Below are positions 10,312 to 18,947 of a stretch of 64,000 nucleotides of DNA, piece after piece. Location: the NCBI RefSeq assembly GCF_004367585.1, contig NZ_CP038015.1, forward strand, positions 2,610,001-2,674,000, given 5' to 3'. The stretch comes from Paenisporosarcina antarctica. Its GTDB lineage: Bacteria; Bacillota; Bacilli; Bacillales_A; Planococcaceae. A program made the position numbers and the translations under genes. The number at the start of each line of letters is the position of its first letter. Position 1 is the stretch's first letter. Under the pieces are notes generated by a model. That model saw nothing but the letters and a program-made list of their open reading frames with translations. It made no database searches and was not told where the DNA came from.

Positions 10312-10333
10312 CAACCGAAAGCAGGCTGCATCT

Positions 10334-12313
10334 TTACTTCTCAAATTTATTAATTAAATTGCCTTCCAACACATCATCGGACATTTTGAGCTCTTGTACC
10401 CCTTGGTCGAATGGCGCGCGGCATTGTTCTGTGGGCAATGTCTCCCCGCTTTCCCGCTCATAGCAGCTGCCATTCTCGTAGATGCCATCAGAAGAGGTGA
10501 TGAACGTTAAATCACCGGTGATGAAGGAGCCGTCGCGGAACGTCACCTTCCGTTCTTCCCCGTCCCAAAGATTGCTACCAATCCATTTTCTTCCGGACGA
10601 TGGAGCATCGATCAGGTCGAGAAGGGTCGGTGCGAGATCCAATTGACTGCCAGTCTGGTCAAATTGCTGCGCTTCATCGACTCCGGGAATGTGGAAGATG
10701 AGCGGAACTTTTTTATTGGCTTCGAAATAGGTTTGCTGTTCACCGGCGTCTGCAAACTCACTGAAAGCTGGGTCGTCTGCGGTCAAGCCGGTACTGTGGT
10801 CTCCGAATATGACCAGCATGGTATCATCCCATAGCCCCTCCGCTTTCAAGCGATCGACAAAATTGCCGATGGCTTGGTCGACGAAATGGATCGAGTGCAG
10901 GTAATTGCGGAAATGGCGCTTACTGTATTCGGCATAGCCGTCCATGTTCAATACTTTATGGTCATCCGGCATTTCAAATGGATGGTGGCTCGTCAGCGTG
11001 ATGATATGCGAATAGAACGGCTCTTCCATGTCCACCATCTTGTCGAGCGATTGCTGTAGCATGGCGTCATCATTAATGGCCCAGCCGATCACTTCGTCTT
11101 CTTCGAAATCACTTTCGCTGAAGAATTGGTCAATTCCGAGTTGCTTGTACATGATATACCGGTTCCAGAAACTCGGTTTATACGGATGAAAGACATTCGT
11201 GCTATAGCCTTTATCTTTCAAAATCTGCGGAAACGAATCGTATTCATTTTCTGCATAAAGCATATACGCCGAGCCTTTCGCTGTCGGATACAGCGATGTA
11301 TTCAACAGGAATTCTGCGTCCGATGTCCGGCCGACACCGGTCTGTTCGTAAAATTCCGGGAAATAAATGCCTTCTTCTGCAATAAGGCTATTGAGGTAAG
11401 GGGTGATTTCCTGGCCGTTAATCTCCCGGTTGATGACGAAGTCCTGAAGCGCCTCCACCTGAAGGACGATGACGTTCTTATCTTTCGCCATCCCTGAATA
11501 AGGGCTAGCTGCAGGTGCCTCGTTTCTCTCCTCGAACCAGCTTGCGACAGATTCCACTTCATCTTCGGTATATTCTTTTTTATTGATGAAATTATCTTCG
11601 GTATAACGTTGGAGGTTCGCCCCATGGAAGCCGAGAAGCCCCGTGAAATTATAGACTCGCATATTCGAAATGAGTTTGTTGAACTGCCAAGCTCCACCGT
11701 TTTCCATCGATTTATTGAAAGGAATGAAAGTGAGCTGGTAACCGATTATTAAAACAAGCAGGCCTGTCAATAATTTGGGGATTAGCAAAGGCTTTGCTGG
11801 CTGATGATTTCTCGTTTTCCTAAAATAATAGATGAGCAGCGGAATCGTCAGCAGAAGGTCGATGAAGAAAATCAGGTCGGTCCAGCTAAACAAGGCGAAG
11901 ACACTCTCCCCGACATCCCCGAGCTGCTTCATCTGCATCAATACGGTAATCGAGATGATGTCCTCAAAATAGCGGAAATAAATCACATCCGCCAATATGA
12001 TGAAGGACAGCAGCGCATTGATGATGAAAATGGCGACGAAACGCTTTCGGCCATGGAGGAACAGGATCCAAAATGTCGACAACAGAATCGTTCCGACACT
12101 GACCATGAGTACCCCTTCAAAAATCCGCAATTCCGTTTCTGCTCCGAACAGCCAACCGAAAAACTCCCTTAGGTAGTCAATAGGCATCAAGGTGACGAAA
12201 ATCGTACCGCTCACCTTTGCAAATATATATAATTTCAATAGCAAGATGAATAAAAGAATCATAAAATCCATCTGTTTTAACATAAAACGAAATACTCTTT
12301 TGGTTACTTCCAT
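10334..12313 (-). CDS. LtaS-type lipoteichoic acid synthase family protein
   Basis: A 659-residue membrane sulfatase-fold enzyme of the LtaS family, which moves glycerol phosphate from phosphatidylglycerol onto lipoteichoic acid or its primer. Five N-terminal membrane helices (about 18-33, 66-87, 91-113, 144-163, 178-198) precede an extracellular catalytic domain. Catalytic features are E287 in LQVEALQDF, nucleophile T330 in VGVGRTSDAEF, and the metal ligands in FGDHSTG (D505, H506). ATG 12313 is preferred because AAAGGATG lies about ten bases upstream; a TTG 21 bases earlier overlaps that site. GC content is visibly higher than in neighbouring genes and is shared with the gene at 12471. Whether it makes the main LTA chain or acts as a primase-like paralogue cannot be told from sequence. 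Confidence 0.9.
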   Translation of the reverse strand: MEVTKRVFRFMLKQMDFMILLFILLLKLYIFAKVSGTIFVTLMPIDYLREFFGWLFGAETELRIFEGVLMVSVGTILLSTFWILFLHGRKRFVAIFIINALLSFIILADVIYFRYFEDIISITVLMQMKQLGDVGESVFALFSWTDLIFFIDLLLTIPLLIYYFRKTRNHQPAKPLLIPKLLTGLLVLIIGYQLTFIPFNKSMENGGAWQFNKLISNMRVYNFTGLLGFHGANLQRYTEDNFINKKEYTEDEVESVASWFEERNEAPAASPYSGMAKDKNVIVLQVEALQDFVINREINGQEITPYLNSLIAEEGIYFPEFYEQTGVGRTSDAEFLLNTSLYPTAKGSAYMLYAENEYDSFPQILKDKGYSTNVFHPYKPSFWNRYIMYKQLGIDQFFSESDFEEDEVIGWAINDDAMLQQSLDKMVDMEEPFYSHIITLTSHHPFEMPDDHKVLNMDGYAEYSKRHFRNYLHSIHFVDQAIGNFVDRLKAEGLWDDTMLVIFGDHSTGLTADDPAFSEFADAGEQQTYFEANKKVPLIFHIPGVDEAQQFDQTGSQLDLAPTLLDLIDAPSSGRKWIGSNLWDGEERKVTFRDGSFITGDLTFITSSDGIYENGSCYERESGETLPTEQCRAPFDQGVQELKMSDDVLEGNLINKFEK

Positions 12314-12470
12314 AAATTGAACATCCTTTTCCAAGTTCTTTACTGTTCAATATTTTACCACGTGATGGACAGCAAAGGGATAAATTCCTAAATTATACTA
12401 GACCATATCATTTGCCAGCGATACACTAGTAAAAGAGCAAGTATCACCCAAGAAAGAAAGGATCACCCAT

Positions 12471-13241
12471 ATGAAAATCAAAAGAATATTCCTGTTCTTT
12501 ATCGGCCTGTGCCTGTTCGCTATCTCCATCCCTTCAAGCGGCATCATGCTGATGGAAGTCATATACAGAGCTGAAATGGTCAATAAATACAATATCACCG
12601 AACTCAATGGGATGTTTGAAGGGGCCCCGGCAAGTTATGAATTTACCGGAAACATAATCTCTACAACCCACGAGTTGAAAGATGAACCCCCTTATTTGAA
12701 TGATTGGGACGACCTCGTCTACCCAGCTGACATTTCAATTGCTGTTAACGGCGACATTATAGAAGTATTAGAAAGATACCCAGTTAAGCTAGAAAGGGAT
12801 GGACTTAAACAGAAAGGGCTTAACCAATACACCCATTACCTGTCCTATTGGCTGATTGAGAATCAGAAATCCGGCGAGAATTTCTTTGCCGTCACGCTTC
12901 AATTGAATGGCGCAGATACGAAACAGATTAAAGACGGCATCATGGATGGCTTTATCCCGCCGGATGAAATCGAATACGAATTATTGACTGTCCAGGAAGA
13001 CGGAACTGTAGAGAAAGACTTCTTCACCTACCAGGACAAAAGCAAATTGCAGACTCAATTGATTACACCGTTATTCGCTGGCCCTGCAGGTTATTACACG
13101 GATACCCTGACCGGCTATCCGTCTGCGATATTCCCGCTGATCTATCCATGGCTGACGACACTGATCGGAATCATCCTGATGCTCGTCTATTTCCCAAATA
13201 AAGTGGTTTTTAATAGAAGGAAACCGAAATCGATAAACTGA
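12471..13241 (+). CDS. Unknown membrane-anchored extracellular protein
   Basis: 256 residues. Membrane helices near both ends (about 7-29 and 225-245) bracket an extracellular domain with many acidic residues and tryptophans (DEPPYLNDWDDLVYPADIS). I do not recognise a family. ATG 12471 follows AAGGA by eight bases. It is divergent from the LTA synthase gene and has the same raised GC content, so the two may have been acquired or evolved together. A role in the envelope is inference only. Confidence 0.7.
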   Translation: MKIKRIFLFFIGLCLFAISIPSSGIMLMEVIYRAEMVNKYNITELNGMFEGAPASYEFTGNIISTTHELKDEPPYLNDWDDLVYPADISIAVNGDIIEVLERYPVKLERDGLKQKGLNQYTHYLSYWLIENQKSGENFFAVTLQLNGADTKQIKDGIMDGFIPPDEIEYELLTVQEDGTVEKDFFTYQDKSKLQTQLITPLFAGPAGYYTDTLTGYPSAIFPLIYPWLTTLIGIILMLVYFPNKVVFNRRKPKSIN

Positions 13242-13295
13242 AATTCACAGAAAAAGAGCCGCAAGTATCAGATAAACTGATGGTTGCGGCTCTTT

Positions 13296-13612
13296 GGGTG
13301 GCACCTTTCCCCCTTTTGGTACCTGTGCATTTTGTGTACAATAGTGCCAGCCAGTTCAAGAGGACAAAAAACAAGTGACGTTGAAGGTTTCTGGCTCGCT
13401 GCTTTCACATACCTGTGTAAGACTCTAATGTCTCTCAATTTGTGGCTTATACAGGTATGCAAAATCCTGGATTGAAACGAGCGTAACAGAGTGTCATCTA
13501 AACACTGCAGCAAGCTAGGTTTCCGGATCGCTTTGGACGGTACAACTGCTGCTTCATAAGCTTGAGAATTAGAAACTAGCGATGTTATTTTGTCACATCG
13601 TAAGTTCTCTTT
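13296..13612 (+). repeat. Interspersed repeat R1, copy 4
   Basis: Hairpin module 13296-13352, then TTCAAGAGGACAAAAAACAA, the CCTGTGTAAGACTC/CTTATACAGG palindrome, CACTGCAGCAAGCTAGGTTTC and the terminal variable hairpin GAAACTAGCGATGT ... CACATCGTAAGTTCTC (13572-13607), partly decayed. Confidence 0.8.
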
Positions 13613-13659
13613 ATTTGACGATTATCTAGTATAACTAAATAATTTAACCGAGTACCATT

Positions 13660-14394
13660 TTATTCCGTGTCTTCTTTAAATAATTCTTTTAAATATAGGT
13701 CTCTTCTATTCAAAAAACCTTTCATTATTTGGTAATGATCGGTGTCTTCGTATTCGATTTCAGAGACGGGTGTTGTATCAAAATTTAATATTTTTGATTC
13801 TGGATAACCTAATAATATTGGTGAATGTGTGGCAATAATAAACTGACTATTCCCTTCTTTTACTAACTGCCTAATGATTCTTAATAGTGCTAACTGCCGC
13901 GCTGGAGATAAGGCAGCTTCAGGTTCATCTAATAAATATATTCCTTTTTGCCCAAATCTATTGTTAAATAAACTAAAGAAAGCTTCACCATGTGATTGTT
14001 CATGCAAGGATTTACCACCATAGCTCCTAAAAATATCAGGACTATCTACAGATAATTGATCTAAGTAAGAAGCAAAATGAAAGAAACTCTCGGCTCTTAA
14101 GAAGAAGCCTTGATTAATCTTTGGCAGCCACGAAAGGCGAATATGTTCACCTAACGTAGAGTTCGAAGATTTAATTTCATACATATTATTACGTCCACCT
14201 CCAGCAGTATTAAATCCACATTGGTAGGCTATAGCTTCAAGCAACGTAGATTTTCCAGACCCGTTTTCTCCCACAAAAAAAGTTACTTCACTAGTAAAGG
14301 TAATTGAATTAGACCCTTTAATTGAGGGGATGGAAAAAGGATATGATCTATCATTAACTTTATCTTTTATAATGGTTACACTACGCAGAGACAT
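13660..14394 (-). CDS. AAA/ABC-type ATPase with one nucleotide-binding domain
   Basis: 244 residues. The P-loop GENGSGKST is followed by a shortened helical insert, an ABC-like signature SHGEAFFSLF, Walker B GIYLLDEPEAAL with D-loop SPARQ, and a switch histidine ATHSP. This is the RecF/SMC-like predicted ATP-binding family (YhaN/AAA_21 type), not a membrane transporter subunit. No partner nuclease (OLD/TOPRIM) is fused or adjacent, so the role is open; DNA-related or defence use is possible. ATG 14394 follows GGAG by nine bases. It is flanked by an R1 repeat. Confidence 0.82.
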   Translation of the reverse strand: MSLRSVTIIKDKVNDRSYPFSIPSIKGSNSITFTSEVTFFVGENGSGKSTLLEAIAYQCGFNTAGGGRNNMYEIKSSNSTLGEHIRLSWLPKINQGFFLRAESFFHFASYLDQLSVDSPDIFRSYGGKSLHEQSHGEAFFSLFNNRFGQKGIYLLDEPEAALSPARQLALLRIIRQLVKEGNSQFIIATHSPILLGYPESKILNFDTTPVSEIEYEDTDHYQIMKGFLNRRDLYLKELFKEDTE

Positions 14395-14604
14395 TCCATC
14401 AAACTCCTATGATTTTACAAGTTCTAATTTTGTATGAATATAATAACATGATTCTGTAACTTATTAGTACTAATAATTAGACCAACATCCGATTTGAATT
14501 ATTGATGTCCTGTATTTTTCATGCGAGGAATAGTGTAAGTACCACAACATTATTATAGAATTATTTTAATAAATATAGAAAAAAACAGCAATAAACACAT
14601 ACCC

Positions 14605-14648
14605 AAAGATCCCCCCATCCAATACCAATTTGGATGGGGGGATCTTTT
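14605..14648. terminator. Strong bidirectional terminator
   Basis: AAAGATCCCCCCATCC and GGATGGGGGGATCTTT form a 16-bp perfect stem followed by T residues on the plus strand and preceded by A-rich sequence. It ends the minus-strand CoA-transferase transcript. Confidence 0.9.
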
Positions 14649-14675
14649 TACAATCAATTCTATAACTAAATGAAA

Positions 14676-16190
14676 TTAAACAAACTGCTCAACTTTCTGT
14701 AACATCGTCCCATGCTGCTTAAGGTTCGTATGCCAAGAGAATGCTTTTTCAAGTACATGTGGAGTTTGACCGCCACGTGTTAAAGCTTCCCCGTAATATT
14801 CCCACATCAGCGCTCGGTACATTGGATGGACACAGTTTCCAATAATTAACGGTACTCGTTCGCGTGGAGCCAAGCCGCGTAAATCTGCGTAGCCCTGCTC
14901 AGTGACAACGATGTCCACATCATGTTCGGTATGGTCAACATGCGATACAAACGGTACGATGCTTGAAATATTTCCACCTTTTGCAATCGATTTCGTGACA
15001 AAAATTGCGAGGCGTGCGTTTCGAGCAAAGTCGCCAGAGCCACCTATGCCGTTCATCATTTTCGTACCTGATACATGCGTTGAGTTAACATTTCCATAGA
15101 TGTCGAACTCAAGTGCTGTGTTAATAGAAATAAGTCCAAGACGACGAATGATTTCGGGATGATTGGAAATCTCTTGAGGACGCATGACGAGTTTATCACG
15201 ATACTTCTCAAAGTTCCCGAACACTTGGTGCATCTTGTCCTCTGATAAAGTAATTGAACAGCAAGAAGCCGACTTCACTTTTCCGGCATCAATCAAGTCG
15301 AAAGCCGAATCCTGCAACACTTCCGAGTAGACATCGAGATCCGTAAATTCCGAATCTATTAAGCCGTGTAGTACTGCATTTGCAATAGAGCCTATGCCCG
15401 ATTGGAGCGGTGCGAGCTTATCAGTCAGTCGTCCTTCACGGATTTCACTACGAAGGAAATCTAATAGATGGTCTGCTATTTGCTTGGTTTCAGCATCTGG
15501 AGCCATGATGGTAGATGGTGAGTCCATCTGATTGGTGAACACGATGCCTTTCACTTTCGCAGGATCGATTTTAATTCCCTTTGTGCCAATTCGATCGTCC
15601 GGATTCATTAAAGGTATTGGTTTGCGTTCACCTTGCTTGCCCGGGTCATAAATATCATGAAGGCCCTCAAGCATTTCCGACTGTGCCATGTTGATTTCAA
15701 CAATAATATTCTTCGCATGTTTCGCAAATATCGATGAGTTTCCAACTGAAGTCGATGGGATAATATAGCCATCTTCAGAAATTGAGACCGCTTCCAATAT
15801 AGCGAAGTCTATCGGACCGATTACTTCAGAACGGATAAGCTCCGCCGTGTGCGACAAATGTTGGTCGACAAACAGCATGTCTCCATCATTTATTTTTCCA
15901 CGCATGACTGGATCTGCTTGGAATGGCAATCTTTTTCCAACGATGCCTGCTTTTGCAAAGGCCGTATCTATATCGGATCCGAGAGAGGCTCCCGTAAATA
16001 TATTTACTTTAAATGTTTCCGTTTCGGCACGCTTGACGAGCGCAAATGGAACCGCTTTCGCATCGCCCGCACGCGTAAATCCGCTTAATCCTAGTGTCAT
16101 ACCGTCAGTAATCCAAGACGCTGCTTTTTCTGGCGTAACAACGCGTCCTTTTAAATCTGGATGCTTGATTCGTTTCAGTTTTGTTTCCAT
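14676..16190 (-). CDS. Acetyl-CoA hydrolase/transferase family protein (succinate CoA-transferase-like)
   Basis: 504 residues, the usual length for the Cat1/AarC-type class I CoA-transferases, which exchange CoA between acetyl-CoA (or similar) and succinate or acetate through a glutamyl thioester. The catalytic Glu is in DVYSEVLQDS, the glycine-rich CoA loops are GLSGFTRAGDAKAVP near the N-terminus and KMMNGIGGSGDF in the C-domain, and EQGYADLRGLAPRERV is family-typical. ATG 16190 follows GAGG by eight bases. A LytTR regulator gene lies immediately upstream on the same strand, with candidate binding repeats between them. Acetate or succinate CoA balancing is the expected role; exact substrates are not predictable. 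Confidence 0.93.
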   Translation of the reverse strand: METKLKRIKHPDLKGRVVTPEKAASWITDGMTLGLSGFTRAGDAKAVPFALVKRAETETFKVNIFTGASLGSDIDTAFAKAGIVGKRLPFQADPVMRGKINDGDMLFVDQHLSHTAELIRSEVIGPIDFAILEAVSISEDGYIIPSTSVGNSSIFAKHAKNIIVEINMAQSEMLEGLHDIYDPGKQGERKPIPLMNPDDRIGTKGIKIDPAKVKGIVFTNQMDSPSTIMAPDAETKQIADHLLDFLRSEIREGRLTDKLAPLQSGIGSIANAVLHGLIDSEFTDLDVYSEVLQDSAFDLIDAGKVKSASCCSITLSEDKMHQVFGNFEKYRDKLVMRPQEISNHPEIIRRLGLISINTALEFDIYGNVNSTHVSGTKMMNGIGGSGDFARNARLAIFVTKSIAKGGNISSIVPFVSHVDHTEHDVDIVVTEQGYADLRGLAPRERVPLIIGNCVHPMYRALMWEYYGEALTRGGQTPHVLEKAFSWHTNLKQHGTMLQKVEQFV

Positions 16191-16269
16191 ATTCTCAACC
16201 TCAATTCAATTTCATGACTATTTTAATAATTCTAACAAACGAAGCCATGATATAGCGTTTTAGGGCAGG

Positions 16270-16307
16270 AAACAGGGATATACCCGCTGAAACAGGTAAA
16301 TACCTAT
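16270..16307. promoter_or_regulatory. Candidate LytTR-protein binding direct repeats
   Basis: AAACAGGGATATACC (16270) and AAACAGGTAAATACC (16290) are near-identical direct repeats with an exact 20-bp period, about two helical turns. LytTR proteins bind pairs of short direct repeats spaced about two turns apart. The site lies 80-117 bases upstream of the CoA-transferase start and just after the stop of the LytTR gene. Confidence 0.55.
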
Positions 16308-16320
16308 CTGAAAAAGACGA

Positions 16321-16965
16321 TTAGAAATCAAGTAATTTCCGGAAATAGCTAGCATACGATTGACTCACCGGAATTTTCGTGCCGTCATTCATCAACAGTA
16401 AAAGCGTAGAATGTGTGTCTGGATATACTTCGCGAATATGGTGGACATTGACAATAAACGATCGATGACAACGAACGAACAGTTCTCGAGGTAAGATGAA
16501 TTCAAACGTCTGAAGCGAATTGCGGTGCGTACCCGAAATTCCATTAGCTTCGACATGCGTTTTCTTCCCACGCACTTCCAAATACTTTACATCTGGAAAT
16601 GGCACTGGAATCCAACCGTCTTGCGTCTTCACCATTAGGACAGATTTACCTTCCGTGAATGAAGGATAAATGGCTGTCACACTGCCCACAACTTGTCCAT
16701 CGCGGTGGAAAGGAACGGCCATGCCATGGTATGGAACTGCAAACACATCTCGGTTGATGAAGTCCGATACCTTTTGTCCAGAGGTTAACGCCATGTGAGC
16801 AAGTGACCCAGACTTCACCAAATCACCAGCCTTTATTTTCAAATCCACTCTCACGCTTGGACGATAATAAACATAGTGTTCACCGTCTGATACTGCAATC
16901 GAAATTTCATCTGAAAATAATTCCCCCATAACGTCAAGCAGTTCATAATCTTGAAAATCCTTCAT
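16321..16965 (-). CDS. LytTR-domain transcriptional regulator with N-terminal sensor domain
   Basis: 214 residues. The C-terminal 100 residues are a LytTR DNA-binding domain (IPVPFPDVKYLEVRGKKTHV, then FVRCHRSFIVNVHHIREVYP and NDGTKIPVSQSYASYFRKLL). The N-terminal half (about 1-110) lacks a response-regulator Asp and looks like a small GAF/PAS-type sensing module (YYRPSVRVDLKIKAGDLV, AVPFHRDGQVVGSVTAIYPS). It is therefore probably a one-component metabolite sensor that controls the following CoA-transferase gene. ATG 16965 follows GAGGTG by nine bases. Confidence 0.87.
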   Translation of the reverse strand: MKDFQDYELLDVMGELFSDEISIAVSDGEHYVYYRPSVRVDLKIKAGDLVKSGSLAHMALTSGQKVSDFINRDVFAVPYHGMAVPFHRDGQVVGSVTAIYPSFTEGKSVLMVKTQDGWIPVPFPDVKYLEVRGKKTHVEANGISGTHRNSLQTFEFILPRELFVRCHRSFIVNVHHIREVYPDTHSTLLLLMNDGTKIPVSQSYASYFRKLLDF

Positions 16966-17040
16966 CTATAAAAGCACCTCTTTCTAAAGCAAACAATCTC
17001 TTCCTTCTATTATAAACATGATTGAGGATGTAGGGTTAAA

Positions 17041-17610
17041 GTCTGCGCTGGACATATAAAGGTTTCCGGCTCGCTTTGGACGGCACAACCGCTGCATTAT
17101 AACCTAGGGAGTAAAAAGAAGGTTGATTTGACGTTGTCAAATCAACCTTCTTCTTTTTTAAAAGCAATCTTGCGGCGGGTGTGCGTCCGTCGCTCGCCTT
17201 TAACCTTCACGTGCACAGGTCAATGATTTTGGGTTATTAGAGAATGGACATTTACTGCCTAGAAAAGAAGCCGCCGAAGATGAAATTTCGGTGGCTCGTA
17301 GCTAACTTTAAAGGATTATTCTGCGTTACTTGAAAGATGGGCTTCGCACATTCTACCGTAAATATGTAAGACACCAATCCCCATCGATTTGTGGCTTACA
17401 CAGGTACGTAAAATTCTTGCTTGTAGAATATCTCGAACAAAAAAGTGGCAAGACGTCTAGCCGTGTCACCTATTTATCACTACGGTTTTGAACTATCTTT
17501 CTTTAACAAGCACAGCGAGAGTGTCATCTCTAATAACTGCTCGCTATGGACCACAAAACCACTGCGTCATAACCTAGATACTATGAGAACTAGCGATGTA
17601 ACAAGTCATT
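17041..17610 (+). repeat. Interspersed repeat R1, copy 5 (long)
   Basis: Long copy lacking the first hairpin. It includes the b module (GGTTTCCGGCTCGCTTTGGA at about 17069), the variable hairpin 17116-17153 (AGAAGGTTGATTTGAC, loop GTT, GTCAAATCAACCTTCT, then T run), the d, e and f modules, and a GTGGCAAGACG/GTGTCACC segment near 17450-17490. It occupies the gap between the LytTR gene and the next gene. Confidence 0.85.
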
Positions 17611-17728
17611 CTATTATATAATTGATTTCAAAATAATAAGAGATTATTTCTACTTTTATTATGAGCTCAAGGGGTGGTCACTTCTATTGCTTTTCTTATA
17701 TACTAGAGTAAGATGTGAGGGATTTATT

Positions 17729-18346
17729 ATGCAACAATTAATGAAAATAGTATATGAGGTCATAATGATTTTACTTGTTATGCTGACCCTTGTTACCCTT
17801 TGGACCGAAGACTCTTATAATTCGACTATAAATTGGATAGTATGGGGTGTCTTTTTTATGGACTTTTTCATTCGTCTAATAACGTCAAAGGAAAAGTGGA
17901 ACTTTGTAAAGAAAAACCCCTTTCTTGTAATTGCCATCATTCCGTTTGATCAATTCTTTCAGGCAGCCAGAATTGTACGGATATTATATTTCTTTAGGAT
18001 TAAAACTATAACAAAGTATTATATTTCACCATACGTAAAAAAACTTTCTTTCCAATCCGTTAGTTTAATAGTATCCATCTTGCTCGTTATTTTGTTGGCG
18101 GAGACCTGGGTTATTTGGTACCTAGAAAATTCTGTCCAGACTTATTACGACGCATTGTTCGTTTTATCTGGTTATTTATTCTTTTTTGGTCATGGTGTAT
18201 TTGTAATTAAAGACCCCATATCAATATGGACTTTAACCGGGATATCCATTATCGGGATTGCAATTCAAGGTTTGGCACTTCAGTGGGCTTTTACTAAGGC
18301 AGAAACATTGTATTCTGCTATCAAAGAAAAAAATTCTGTTTCCTAG
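17729..18346 (+). CDS. Voltage-gated-channel-like membrane protein without a K+ selectivity filter
   Basis: 205 residues with about six membrane helices. Residues 1-75 resemble S1-S2 (MDFFIRLITSKEKWNFVKKN is the usual S2-S3 sequence), IAIIPFDQFFQAARIVRILYFF with spaced arginines resembles S4, and two further helices surround a pore-loop-like segment (ALFVLSGYLFFFGHGVFVI). The TVGYG filter of potassium channels is absent, so conduction or selectivity must differ, or the protein is a voltage-sensor-like relative. ATG 17729 follows GTGAGGG by nine bases; an upstream in-frame start at 17687 lacks a ribosome site. Monocistronic between two R1 copies. Confidence 0.75.
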   Translation: MQQLMKIVYEVIMILLVMLTLVTLWTEDSYNSTINWIVWGVFFMDFFIRLITSKEKWNFVKKNPFLVIAIIPFDQFFQAARIVRILYFFRIKTITKYYISPYVKKLSFQSVSLIVSILLVILLAETWVIWYLENSVQTYYDALFVLSGYLFFFGHGVFVIKDPISIWTLTGISIIGIAIQGLALQWAFTKAETLYSAIKEKNSVS

Positions 18347-18349
18347 AAA

Positions 18350-18680
18350 CAAGTGACGATGCATGGTTAAAGCTAGACTTATGAAGGTTTCCAGCTCGCT
18401 TTGGACGCCACAACAGCTGCATCATAACCTAAGGAGTAAAAAGAATGGTGAAGTGGCGTTGTCACATTACCATTCTTTTTTTAAAGGCAATCTGGCGGCG
18501 GATGTACGTCCGTCGCTCGCATTCAACCTTTTCACGTGCACAGGTCTATGATTTTGGATGACTAGATTGGTAGTACCACACTCTATAGTAAGTATCGCCG
18601 AAGATGCGGCAGCTCGGCTTCACTCACTTTCCCGTACCGGTTTAGGACATCAATGTCCCTCGATTGGTGGAAAACACACC
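18350..18680 (+). repeat. Interspersed repeat R1, copy 6
   Basis: Starts right after the channel-like gene with the b module, then the variable hairpin 18441-18477 (AAGAATGGTGAAGTGGC, loop GTT, GTCACATTACCATTCTT, T run), the d and e modules and part of f. 18681-18944 has no gene or repeat I can name. Confidence 0.82.
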
Positions 18681-18947
18681 CTGCTTAAAGATTTTCAAGA
18701 AGTGGTGGTATGATAAATTTATCCTATGTTATTTTATTGAAGATAAAAAATAACACCCCCTTTTAATGATGAATCATTGCGACATTATGTGAAAAATAGA
18801 CCACTGTCTACAAGCTCGCAGTGGAGAGTTCCAACGCTATTGACTGGCATATGAAATTAGTAGTTTTACTTATTAATTTTTAGACTGGATGACAATATGT
18901 AAGTTAAAGTCGTTTAAACGTTTATATTCAGACAGGAGTGAAATGTG

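Noticed and set aside
10643-12172. Several open frames opposite or within the LTA synthase gene.
   Set aside because: Explained by the higher GC content of that gene; no ribosome sites or recognisable domains.
14902-16263. Plus-strand frames opposite the CoA-transferase gene.
   Set aside because: Shadows of a well-supported gene on the other strand.
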